From the NCBI RefSeq assembly GCF_003584645.1, contig NZ_AP017928.1:4006395-4070394 (forward strand): a DNA stretch of 64,000 nt. The letters run 5' to 3'. The position numbers and the translations under genes were made by a program. The first letter of the stretch is position 1, and each line of letters starts with the position of its first letter. Below, piece by piece: positions 1 through 6,741 of this stretch. This DNA is from Methylocaldum marinum. GTDB taxonomy: Bacteria > Pseudomonadota > Gammaproteobacteria > Methylococcales > Methylococcaceae. The notes under the pieces are model-generated. The model was given only the letters and a program-made list of their open reading frames with translations. It was not told where the DNA came from and ran no database searches.

Positions 1-582
1 TTGCTCGATGCGGTACAGCGGCAGGTGATAGCCGTATTTGGCCATCAGCAGATGTGCCAGAAGACCCGGCAGAGGGATGCCCTGCTCGATGATTTGCGGC
101 GGGGCCGGTACCGTGGTCAACTGCCCTTGGCACTTCGCGCAGGCGCACTTTTCCCGCCGCGTTTCCACGACCTTCAGTTGCGCCGGGACGTAATCCAAGC
201 GTTCGGAGCTTTCGTAGCCGATCACCGGCCGTTCCTCACCGCAGGCAGGACACTGCCGGTCTTGTGCCGACAACGGCAATACCACGATCTCTCGCGGCAG
301 ATGCGCCGGCAGTGCGGTGCGCTTCGGTTGATTCTTGGCGGGCGATTGCACCACCACCGTCTTGAACGCCACCGGACTGGCGACGGGGGCGTCCTCGGGC
401 ACCTCATCCCACAGCGGCAGTTGGTCGATGTCGGGGAGGGTCGCCAGTCGCTCGGAACGGGCGCCGAACAGCAGCTTCTTCAGCTGCGCCAGGTCGAATT
501 CCAGCCGTTCGATGCGCGCCTCGCGCTGGGCCAGGGTGGCCTTTAGAGTACGATTTTCTTCGGCGAGAGCGGCGGCATTCAT
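1..582 (-). CDS. tnpC: IS66 transposase TnpC, N-terminal part (partial)
   Basis: The first 194 codons of an IS66 DDE transposase; the rest is beyond the window edge. The visible part begins MNAAALAEENRTLKATL, a coiled-coil start typical of TnpC, and continues into the zinc-binding region with Cys-x-x-Cys pairs (CPACGEE, then CACAKC). It matches the complete TnpC at 2691-4193 almost residue for residue. The start at 582 is the Met used in all three IS66 copies here. Confidence 0.85.
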   Translation of the reverse strand, partial: MNAAALAEENRTLKATLAQREARIERLEFDLAQLKKLLFGARSERLATLPDIDQLPLWDEVPEDAPVASPVAFKTVVVQSPAKNQPKRTALPAHLPREIVVLPLSAQDRQCPACGEERPVIGYESSERLDYVPAQLKVVETRREKCACAKCQGQLTTVPAPPQIIEQGIPLPGLLAHLLMAKYGYHLPLYRIEQ

Positions 583-649
583 GGCTGCCATTATACCCGG
601 TGGACCACCCGAAAGCCCAGCTCTGATGCGGGTTTCAGGCACTTTCGAC

Positions 650-991
650 TCAGCCGACCCGACCCGCGCGAACCGCGCGGAAACGGGCCACCGTCAGGTC
701 CACGCCTTCCAGCAACAGCAGCAGGTCCGAGCGCGAAATCGTCCCCTGAACCGGCTTGCGGAAGCGGCCTTTCTCCAGCCGCTTGTAGGCCAGCCAGAAA
801 CCGTGACGATCCCACCACAACAGCTTCACCTTGTCCCGGCCCCGGTTGAAAAACACGAACACCGCACCCGATAACGGCGAATACCCCAGACTGCTCTCCA
901 CCGCCAGCGCCAAACCATCGATGGACTTGCGCAAATCGACCGGCTCGGCCACCACATACACCGCCGCCGCACTCAGAATCGTCGCCAGCAT
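650..991 (-). CDS. tnpB: IS66 accessory protein TnpB (IS66 Orf2)
   Basis: A 113-residue TnpB. It begins MLATILSAAAVYVV and carries the diagnostic PVDLRKSIDGLA and GAVFVFFNRGRDKVKLLWWD motifs of IS66 Orf2, required for transposition in this family. The start ATG overlaps the tnpA stop (ATGA at 991), showing translational coupling; the longer upstream reading is only tnpA sequence in another frame. It differs from the second copy by a single visible residue (Tyr for His near residue 37). Confidence 0.9.
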   Translation of the reverse strand: MLATILSAAAVYVVAEPVDLRKSIDGLALAVESSLGYSPLSGAVFVFFNRGRDKVKLLWWDRHGFWLAYKRLEKGRFRKPVQGTISRSDLLLLLEGVDLTVARFRAVRAGRVG

Positions 992-1293
992 CACGAGACC
1001 AATGCGGCCACCACCTGCTTCAACAACCCGGCATCGAACCCCGGTTTCACCTCGATGCGAACCCCGCCCACCGACAACCACAGACCACCGACTGCTGTCT
1101 CACCGCCATCTACCCGCATCAACGTCAGTGGCGCCACCACCGCTGGCTGCGCTACGCGTCGACGCCAGTAGATGAACGCCGCATAGCTGACCGCCTCGCG
1201 CGCACACCAAGCGCGCACCGACAACCCACTCCCTGCCTGTTGCTCCAGCAGGACTCGCCAATGCATCTCTCGTTCTTGTTTCGTCATCGCCAT
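991..1293 (-). CDS. tnpA: IS66 accessory protein TnpA
   Basis: A 100-residue TnpA beginning MAMTKQEREMHWRVLLEQQ, with the helix-turn-helix-like stretch SGLSVRAWCAREAVSYAAF and the YWRRR motif common to IS66 TnpA proteins. It is the first gene of the three-gene IS66 operon. A GGAGGAG ribosome-binding site lies just upstream (positions 1296-1304, read on the minus strand). Confidence 0.88.
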   Translation of the reverse strand: MAMTKQEREMHWRVLLEQQAGSGLSVRAWCAREAVSYAAFIYWRRRVAQPAVVAPLTLMRVDGGETAVGGLWLSVGGVRIEVKPGFDAGLLKQVVAALVS

Positions 1294-1372
1294 CTCCTCC
1301 TCTTCGGGAATATGGCGATACTGTGACTCAGGCGCTAATCGGTGGGAATTATGCGGACAGCCGGACGCTTAC

Positions 1373-1900
1373 GTTGCTAGCCGCTTTGGATGACCCAGTC
1401 GCACAAGGTGGTGCGGGCGATGGGGACGCCCTGGTGGGCGAAGATTTGTTCGATGCGGTACAGCGGTAGGTGATAGCCGTATTTGGCCATCAGCAGATAC
1501 GCCAGTAGGCCGGGTAGCGGGATGCCCTGTTCGATGATCTGCGGGGGTGCCGGCACCGTGGTCAGCTGCCCTTGGCACTTGGAACAGGCGCACTTTTCCC
1601 GGCGGGTCTCGACGACCTTCAACTGCGCCGGGACGTAGTCCAGCCGTTCGGAACTCTCGTAGCCGATCACCGGCCGTTCCTCGCCGCAGGCGGGACACTG
1701 CCGGTCTTGCTCCGACAGCGGCAAGACCACGATCTCTCGCGGCAGATGCTCCGGCAACGCGGTGCGCTTCGGTGGATTCTTGGCAGGCGATTTCACCACC
1801 GTCTTGAAGTCCACCGGACTGGCGGCGAGGGCGTCCTCGGGCACTCCCGCCCACAGCGGCAGTTGTTCGATGTCCGGGAGATTTTGCAGCCGTTCGGAAC
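1373..1900 (-). pseudogene. Middle of an older IS66 tnpC, split by two IS66 insertions
   Basis: This segment encodes the region from RSERLQNLPDIEQLPLW to TTLCDWVIQSG of an IS66 TnpC that differs at several positions from the two flanking copies (for example LAYLL for LAHLL). It joins the fragment at 4255-4386: that fragment ends FGVRSE and this one resumes RSERLQ, the overlap being the 8-bp target duplication TTCGGAAC. At the left edge the expected Trp codon after IQSG is TAG, so the gene already carried a stop codon or acquired it with the insertion at 1372. Confidence 0.85.
1893..1900. repeat. 8-bp target-site duplication of IS66 copy 2 (left)
   Basis: TTCGGAAC at 1893-1900 is repeated exactly at 4255-4262, directly abutting the inverted termini of the element between them. 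Eight base pairs is the known duplication size for IS66 insertions. Confidence 0.92.
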
Positions 1901-1979
1901 GTAAGCGTCCGGCTGTCCGCATAATTCCCACCGATTAGCGCCTGAGTCACAGTATCGCCATATTCCCGAAGAGGAGGAG

Positions 1980-2282
1980 ATGGCGATGACGAAACAAGAA
2001 CGAGAGATGCATTGGCGAGTCCTGCTGGAGCAACAGGCAGGGAGTGGGTTGTCGGTGCGCGCTTGGTGTGCGCGCGAGGCGGTCAGCTATGCGGCGTTCA
2101 TCTACTGGCGTCGACGCGTAGCGCAGCCAGCGGTGGTGGCGCCACTGACGTTGATGCGGGTAGATGGCGGTGAGACAGCAGTCGGTGGTCTGTGGTTGTC
2201 GGTGGGCGGGGTTCGCATCGAGGTGAAACCGGGGTTCGATGCCGGGTTGTTGAAGCAGGTGGTGGCCGCATTGGTCTCGTGA
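1980..2282 (+). CDS. tnpA: IS66 accessory protein TnpA
   Basis: Identical in protein sequence to the tnpA of copy 1: 100 residues, HTH-like SGLSVRAWCARE segment and YWRRR motif. The AAGAGGAGGAG sequence ending just before the start is a strong ribosome-binding site. Its TGA overlaps the ATG of tnpB at 2280-2284. Confidence 0.9.
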   Translation: MAMTKQEREMHWRVLLEQQAGSGLSVRAWCAREAVSYAAFIYWRRRVAQPAVVAPLTLMRVDGGETAVGGLWLSVGGVRIEVKPGFDAGLLKQVVAALVS

Positions 2283-2623
2283 TGCTGGCGACGATTCTGA
2301 GTGCGGCGGCGGTGTATGTGGTGGCCGAGCCGGTCGATTTGCGCAAGTCCATCGATGGTTTGGCGCTGGCGGTGGAGAGCAGTCTGGGGCATTCGCCGTT
2401 ATCGGGTGCGGTGTTCGTGTTTTTCAACCGGGGCCGGGACAAGGTGAAGCTGTTGTGGTGGGATCGTCACGGTTTCTGGCTGGCCTACAAGCGGCTGGAG
2501 AAAGGCCGCTTCCGCAAGCCGGTTCAGGGGACGATTTCGCGCTCGGACCTGCTGCTGTTGCTGGAAGGCGTGGACCTGACGGTGGCCCGTTTCCGCGCGG
2601 TTCGCGCGGGTCGGGTCGGCTGA
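2282..2623 (+). CDS. tnpB: IS66 accessory protein TnpB (IS66 Orf2)
   Basis: A 113-residue IS66 Orf2 protein with PVDLRKSIDGLA and FNRGRDKVKLLWWDRHGFW. The start is taken at the ATG overlapping the tnpA stop (ATGA arrangement). The upstream in-frame extension only re-reads tnpA. Its role in transposition is known to be essential in IS66 elements although its biochemistry is unclear. Confidence 0.9.
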   Translation: MLATILSAAAVYVVAEPVDLRKSIDGLALAVESSLGHSPLSGAVFVFFNRGRDKVKLLWWDRHGFWLAYKRLEKGRFRKPVQGTISRSDLLLLLEGVDLTVARFRAVRAGRVG

Positions 2624-2690
2624 GTCGAAAGTGCCTGAAACCCGCATCAGAGCTGGGCTTTCGGGTGGTCCACCGGGTATAATGGCAGCC

Positions 2691-4193
2691 ATGAATGCCG
2701 CCGCTCTCGCCGAAGAAAATCGTACTCTAAAGGCCACCCTGGCCCAGCGCGAGGCGCGCATCGAACGGCTGGAATTCGACCTGGCGCAGCTGAAGAAGCT
2801 GCTGTTCGGCGCCCGTTCCGAGCGACTGGCGACCCTCCCCGACATCGACCAACTGCCGCTGTGGGATGAGGTGCCCGAGGACGCCCCCGTCGCCAGTCCG
2901 GTGGCGTTCAAGACGGTGGTGGTGCAATCGCCCGCCAAGAATCAACCGAAGCGCACCGCACTGCCGGCGCATCTGCCGCGAGAGATCGTGGTATTGCCGT
3001 TGTCGGCACAAGACCGGCAGTGTCCTGCCTGCGGTGAGGAACGGCCGGTGATCGGCTACGAAAGCTCCGAACGCTTGGATTACGTCCCGGCGCAACTGAA
3101 GGTCGTGGAAACGCGGCGGGAAAAGTGCGCCTGCGCGAAGTGCCAAGGGCAGTTGACCACGGTACCGGCCCCGCCGCAAATCATCGAGCAGGGCATCCCT
3201 CTGCCGGGTCTTCTGGCACATCTGCTGATGGCCAAATACGGCTATCACCTGCCGCTGTACCGCATCGAGCAAATCTTTGCCCACCAGGGTGTCCCCATTG
3301 CCCGCACCACGTTGTGCGACTGGGTCATCCAGAGCGGCTGGCAGCTGCAGCCCTTGGTCGAGCGGATGCTGGCGTTGCTCAAGCAACAGCCGGTGATCTT
3401 CTCGGACGACACCACTGTGGCGGTGCAGGACCGCGGCAAGACGCGGGAAACCCGGTTTTGGGTATACGCCGGCCACTCGCCGCCCATCGTCGTCTATGAC
3501 CACACCGAAACCCGGGCGGGCAAGCATCCCAAGGCCAAACTGGAAGGCTACAGCGGCTACCTGCAGGCGGACGCCTATGCCGGTTACGACCAGATCTTCG
3601 CCGCGGGCAAGGTCCTGGAAGTGGCGTGCTGGGCGCATGCGCGCCGCAAGTTCTTCGAGATTGCCCGACAGACCGAGAACGGCAAGCGCATCAGCGCCCA
3701 TGAGGCCTTGGAGTACATCGGCCGGCTCTACGCCATCGAACGGGAGGCCAAGGAACAGCAACTCGACGCCGAAGGCACCCGAAAGCTACGGCAGGAACAG
3801 GCGCGGCCGATCCTGGCCGAGTTCAAGGCCTGGCTCGAAGACCGGCTGCGCCAGCTGGCGCCCAAGACCCCCACTGCCCAGGCCATCGGCTATGCCCTCA
3901 AGAACTGGCCGGCGCTGGAGCGCTATACCGAAGACGGTCGCCTGGAGATCGACAACAACCGGAGCGAACGGGCCATCCGCCCGCTGACCATCGGCCGCAA
4001 GAACTGGCTGTTCCTCGGCTCGCCCAAGGGCGGCCAGGTCGCCGCCACCGTCTTCAGCCTGATCCAGACCTGCAAGGAGCTGGGCATCAATCCGGAGGCC
4101 TATCTGAAGGATGTCCTCAACCGCCTGCCTTCCACCAAGCAGAAGGACATCGACAGCCTGCTTCCTCACAACTGCAAGCTGCCCGGGGCGTAA
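2691..4193 (+). CDS. tnpC: IS66 transposase TnpC
   Basis: The full DDE transposase of copy 2, 500 residues from the Met of MNAAALAEENRTLK; an alternative ATG lies three codons upstream (2682), and a longer in-frame reading starts at 2631. In order: an N-terminal leucine-rich coiled coil (residues 1-45), a zinc-binding region with CPACGEE and CACAKC (about 100-145), an HTH-like segment around HQGVPIARTTLCDWV (about 200), and the catalytic core with FSDDTT, LQADAYAGY and IDNNRSERAIRP supplying the D, D and E residues. Length and motifs are complete, so it is probably functional. Confidence 0.93.
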   Translation: MNAAALAEENRTLKATLAQREARIERLEFDLAQLKKLLFGARSERLATLPDIDQLPLWDEVPEDAPVASPVAFKTVVVQSPAKNQPKRTALPAHLPREIVVLPLSAQDRQCPACGEERPVIGYESSERLDYVPAQLKVVETRREKCACAKCQGQLTTVPAPPQIIEQGIPLPGLLAHLLMAKYGYHLPLYRIEQIFAHQGVPIARTTLCDWVIQSGWQLQPLVERMLALLKQQPVIFSDDTTVAVQDRGKTRETRFWVYAGHSPPIVVYDHTETRAGKHPKAKLEGYSGYLQADAYAGYDQIFAAGKVLEVACWAHARRKFFEIARQTENGKRISAHEALEYIGRLYAIEREAKEQQLDAEGTRKLRQEQARPILAEFKAWLEDRLRQLAPKTPTAQAIGYALKNWPALERYTEDGRLEIDNNRSERAIRPLTIGRKNWLFLGSPKGGQVAATVFSLIQTCKELGINPEAYLKDVLNRLPSTKQKDIDSLLPHNCKLPGA

Positions 4194-4254
4194 CAAGCGA
4201 CCACTTAACCGTTCGCCACTGCGACCACAAGTCCGGGTACCGCCGAACGCTTAC

Positions 4255-4386
4255 TTCGGAACGAACACCGAACAGCCGTTTCTTCAGCTGCGCCAAGTCG
4301 AATTCCAGGCTCTCGATGCGAGCTTCACGCTGGGCCAGGGTGGCTTTCAGTGTGCGATTTTCTTCGGCGAGAACGGCAGCATTCAT
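4255..4386 (-). pseudogene. 5' end of the older IS66 tnpC
   Basis: Encodes MNAAVLAEENRTLKATLAQ through LFGVRSE and is then interrupted by IS66 copy 2 exactly at the target duplication. The continuing codons are found at 1373-1900. Reading through the junction gives unrelated residues followed by element sequence, so no functional transposase is made. Confidence 0.85.
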
Positions 4387-4453
4387 GGCGGTTATTATAC
4401 CCTGCCGACCACCCCGAAACCCAGTGATCATGCGGGTTTCCGCCATCTTTCCT

Positions 4454-4795
4454 TCATCCGATCCGGCTCGCCCGGACCTCGCGAAAACGGGCCACCGACA
4501 AGTCCACGCCTTCCAGCAACAGCAGCAGTTCCGAGCGCGAAATCGCCCCATTCACGGGCTTGCGGAACCGGCCTTTTTCCAGCCGCTTGTACGCCAACCA
4601 GAAGCCGTGACGGTCCCACCACAGCAGCTTCACCTTGTCCCGGCCGCGGTTGAAAAACACGAACACCGAACCCGACAACGGCGAAGTCCTCAGGCTGCTC
4701 TCCACCGCCAGCGCCAGGCCATCAATGGACTTGCGCAGATCGCAGGGCTCGGCGACCACGTACACCGCCGGTGCACTCAGCAGCGTCGCCAGCAT
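4454..4795 (-). CDS. tnpB: IS66 accessory protein TnpB of the older element
   Basis: A 113-residue TnpB, clearly diverged from the two recent copies (MLATLLSAPAVYVVAEPCDL) but with the same DLRKSIDGLA and FNRGRDKVKLLWWD motifs. The start overlaps the tnpA stop at 4795. The frame is intact although its partner tnpC is broken, so it could only act in trans for related elements. Confidence 0.85.
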   Translation of the reverse strand: MLATLLSAPAVYVVAEPCDLRKSIDGLALAVESSLRTSPLSGSVFVFFNRGRDKVKLLWWDRHGFWLAYKRLEKGRFRKPVNGAISRSELLLLLEGVDLSVARFREVRASRIG

Positions 4796-5097
4796 CACGC
4801 CGCCAGGGCCGCCACAACCTGCTTCAGCAAGGCGGCATCGAACCCGGGCTTCACCTCGATGCGAACGCCGCCCACCGATAACCACAGGCCGTCGCCGACC
4901 GCTTCCCCTTCCGTCACCCGGATCAGCGTCAGCGGCTCAACTGCATCGATCCGCCCCAAGCGCCGCCGCCAGTACATAAACGTGGCATAATCGACCGTCT
5001 CCCGACCACACCAAGCCCGTACCGACAACCCGCTTGCCGCCTGCCGCTCTTGCAGTTCACGCCAATACCTCTCTCGCTCTTGCTTCGTCACCGCCAT
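4795..5097 (-). CDS. tnpA: IS66 accessory protein TnpA of the older element
   Basis: A TnpA of about 100 residues beginning MAVTKQERERYWRELQ, with SGLSVRAWCGRE and YWRRR. A second in-frame Met lies two codons upstream (5103). It is homologous to but diverged from the TnpA of copies 1 and 2, which shows that this is a distinct, older IS66 lineage. Confidence 0.82.
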   Translation of the reverse strand: MAVTKQERERYWRELQERQAASGLSVRAWCGRETVDYATFMYWRRRLGRIDAVEPLTLIRVTEGEAVGDGLWLSVGGVRIEVKPGFDAALLKQVVAALAA

Positions 5098-5176
5098 CTC
5101 CACCTCTGTAGGATCATGGCGATACTGTGACTCGCGCGTTACGGCCGGGAAAGAATGCGGATGGCCGGACGCTTAC

Positions 5177-5391
5177 CGCGTAACGGCCGGCTTTCGGCCG
5201 ACGACCAGGAGGCCAACCGGCTCCACTCAAGCATCCGCGTGATCATCGAACACATCCTCTCGGGAATCAAGCGGTGCCGCGTCGTCAAAGACGTGTTCAG
5301 GAACACCAAGGAAGGCTACGACGATGTCGTCATTGAATTGGCCTGCGGCCTGCACAATTACAGGCGCTACTGCCGAAACCAGAGTTATTGA
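5177..5391 (+). pseudogene. 3' fragment of a DDE_Tnp_4 (IS5-like) transposase
   Basis: The last ~70 codons of a transposase. The segment SSIRVIIEHILSGIKRCRVV followed by FRNTKEGYDDVVIELACGLHNYR is the C-terminal signature of the DDE_Tnp_4 group, including the catalytic Glu in the IEH motif. The 5' part was removed by the IS66 insertion ending at 5176. No start codon belonging to it remains. Confidence 0.75.
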
Positions 5392-5510
5392 TAGCCGGCC
5401 TTTTCCTCTGTTCCGGTTATGAAAGGTGGTTTCCGATAATGTCTAGTAATAAGGCTACGTTCACTGGTATGGCGAATAATTTGTACGATATAACGTTTTG
5501 TTAAATTATT

Positions 5511-5981
5511 TTATGCAGATTGCGGTATTGGTTTTCCACCAACTTTAAAATAATGGCGTAGTTTGAATTTTCTCCATACGCCCCTTGGTTCTGAAAAGAA
5601 CGGGGTTATGAGTCGCTTATGTGGATAGAGCTCGACTTTCCAGGTGGTTTCACCGAAGAACTCAAAAGTCACTAAATTAGGTTGAACTATATCTAATAGC
5701 CTAAACTTTCCAGTACTATATGGCCAGACTAAAACCGCATGGTCCAGAACGTGATATTGTTTATCAAGAAGACTAATATTTAACGACTCTTCGTAGGGAC
5801 AGTCATTTGTTGTGAAGACTAAATAGAACTCTTCATATTGAATACAGGCTTCAAATGTAGCCCCATCAATAAATGAATCAACCGCTTCTCCATTAACCAG
5901 GACTTGACTTTTAGGAGATTCTGTTTCCGTAGATTCAGAAACCAATTTTGTAGAAAATTCCTCTTGATCGAGCAGTTTCAT
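5511..5981 (-). CDS. Hypothetical protein; candidate immunity partner of the upstream glycine-zipper protein
   Basis: A 156-residue protein without signal peptide or membrane segment, acidic at the N-terminus and mixed beta-like further on. I recognise no family. It starts 10 bp after the stop of the glycine-zipper gene, and its ribosome-binding site (TAGGAG) overlaps that stop, so the two are co-translated from one transcript. The pair is AT-rich compared with the core genes. By position it may neutralise the upstream product; this is inference from gene order only. Confidence 0.55.
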   Translation of the reverse strand: MKLLDQEEFSTKLVSESTETESPKSQVLVNGEAVDSFIDGATFEACIQYEEFYLVFTTNDCPYEESLNISLLDKQYHVLDHAVLVWPYSTGKFRLLDIVQPNLVTFEFFGETTWKVELYPHKRLITPFFSEPRGVWRKFKLRHYFKVGGKPIPQSA

Positions 5982-5991
5982 CGTTTAACTC

Positions 5992-6696
5992 CTACCAAAT
6001 AAAACCCACACCAAAAGCTGCTAAACCTCCACCAACAAAGGCTCCTACTGTGACGCAAACAGGTGCCCCAGGTCCACAGGCTAGACCTGCAAGCGCTCCA
6101 CCCGCTATACCTCCACCAATTCCCGCCCCCGTAACAGCAACTTCCTTGCCTGCAGCATCAAACATGTTTTCTGCAGTTGCAACCGTATACACAGATAAAG
6201 CAATTGATAAAAATATCAGCCCTCTACCAGCATGAGAAAGCTTCTGCATCGCAACTGTTACTTTAGGCTCTGATTTACCCGCTGATTTCACTATCTCAGA
6301 GAAAACCTTATTTTGTTGCTGTACTGTCAGATTATCGAATCTGACTCCACCTCCATATAAATTTTGAGCTTTTTTAGCTACAAGATCGTTTAACGTTCTT
6401 CCTTGGCGCTTCATACTCTGGGCAATTGCTAATCCAACTGGAGTGCTTCTTGTTCTGATAACCTCCATAATCAGATTTCTGGCCTCATTTGCTTGTTGAG
6501 CTGCCTGTGCCCAGCTTATCTTTCCAGTAGATGCCATCATTCTTAATTCCGTTGACATCGCATGGATTTGCTTTGTATATGTCTGCCTCGCAGAGGAGTC
6601 TATTGTCAAATGAACTCCTATATTTGCAATTTCTGCTTCTAAGGCTCTGATTGCACTTTCAAAAAGTTCACGGTCTTTTAATTGATTACTTGTCAC
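5992..6696 (-). CDS. Glycine-zipper membrane protein; candidate pore-forming effector
   Basis: A 234-residue protein. Residues 1-160 are a helical, Gln/Ala-rich soluble region. Residues ~160-180 form a hydrophobic segment (GRGLIFLSIALSVYTVAT), and the C-terminus is a Gly-rich hydrophobic hairpin (GAGIGGGIAGGALAGLACG, then a Pro-containing turn, then VGAFVGGGLAAFGVGFIW). Such glycine-zipper hairpins occur in pore-forming bacteriocins and secreted antibacterial effectors, but also in ordinary membrane proteins. No signal peptide is seen. The gene is AT-rich and lies in a run of effector/immunity-like pairs. The insertion of an IS at 6742 has separated it from its original upstream sequence. Confidence 0.55.
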   Translation of the reverse strand: MTSNQLKDRELFESAIRALEAEIANIGVHLTIDSSARQTYTKQIHAMSTELRMMASTGKISWAQAAQQANEARNLIMEVIRTRSTPVGLAIAQSMKRQGRTLNDLVAKKAQNLYGGGVRFDNLTVQQQNKVFSEIVKSAGKSEPKVTVAMQKLSHAGRGLIFLSIALSVYTVATAENMFDAAGKEVAVTGAGIGGGIAGGALAGLACGPGAPVCVTVGAFVGGGLAAFGVGFIW

Positions 6697-6735
6697 TTTT
6701 AACCTCCATTTACGTTCAATTCTGATCTAACGAGT

Positions 6736-6741
6736 TATCTA
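6736..6741. repeat. 6-bp target duplication of the ISNCY-type element (left)
   Basis: TATCTA at 6736-6741 recurs at 8583-8588. Between them the ends GTGTCTGTAAGAAAA and (inverted) GTGCCTGAACGGAAA match at 11 of 15 positions, which supports these as the element borders. Confidence 0.65.

Larger units (their letters stand above)
1..1372 (-). mobile_element. IS66-family element, copy 1 (cut by window start)
   Basis: Minus-strand IS66 element carrying tnpA, tnpB and the 5' part of tnpC. Its terminus, read inward from 1372, starts GTAAGCGTCCGGCTGTCCGC, identical to the start of the complete copy at 1901. It is inserted in the tnpC gene of an older IS66 (next flank 1373-1380). The sequence is almost identical to the copy at 1901-4254 but inverted, so the two are recent sister insertions. 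The far end lies outside the window. Confidence 0.9.
1901..4254 (+). mobile_element. Complete IS66-family element, copy 2
   Basis: A 2,354-bp intact IS66: left terminus GTAAGCGTCCGGCTGTCCGC, right terminus the inverted GTAAGCGTTCGGCGGTACCC, and an 8-bp target duplication TTCGGAAC on both sides. It carries tnpA, tnpB and tnpC, all open. It sits inside the tnpC gene of an older IS66 whose pieces flank it. Near-identity with copy 1 suggests recent activity. Confidence 0.95.
4255..5176 (-). mobile_element. 5' part of the older, interrupted IS66
   Basis: The remaining piece of the IS66 that hosts copies 1 and 2. It holds tnpA, tnpB and the first 44 codons of tnpC on the minus strand. Its terminus read inward from 5176 is GTAAGCGTCCGGCCATCCGC, similar to the ends of the other copies. 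The element continues at 1373-1900 and then beyond the window. It cut a DDE_Tnp_4 transposase gene, whose 3' end begins at 5177. Confidence 0.85.

Noticed and set aside
2727..3761. 344-codon minus-strand open frame inside IS66 copy 2
   Set aside because: Shadow of tnpC; the same antisense frame recurs in every IS66 copy.
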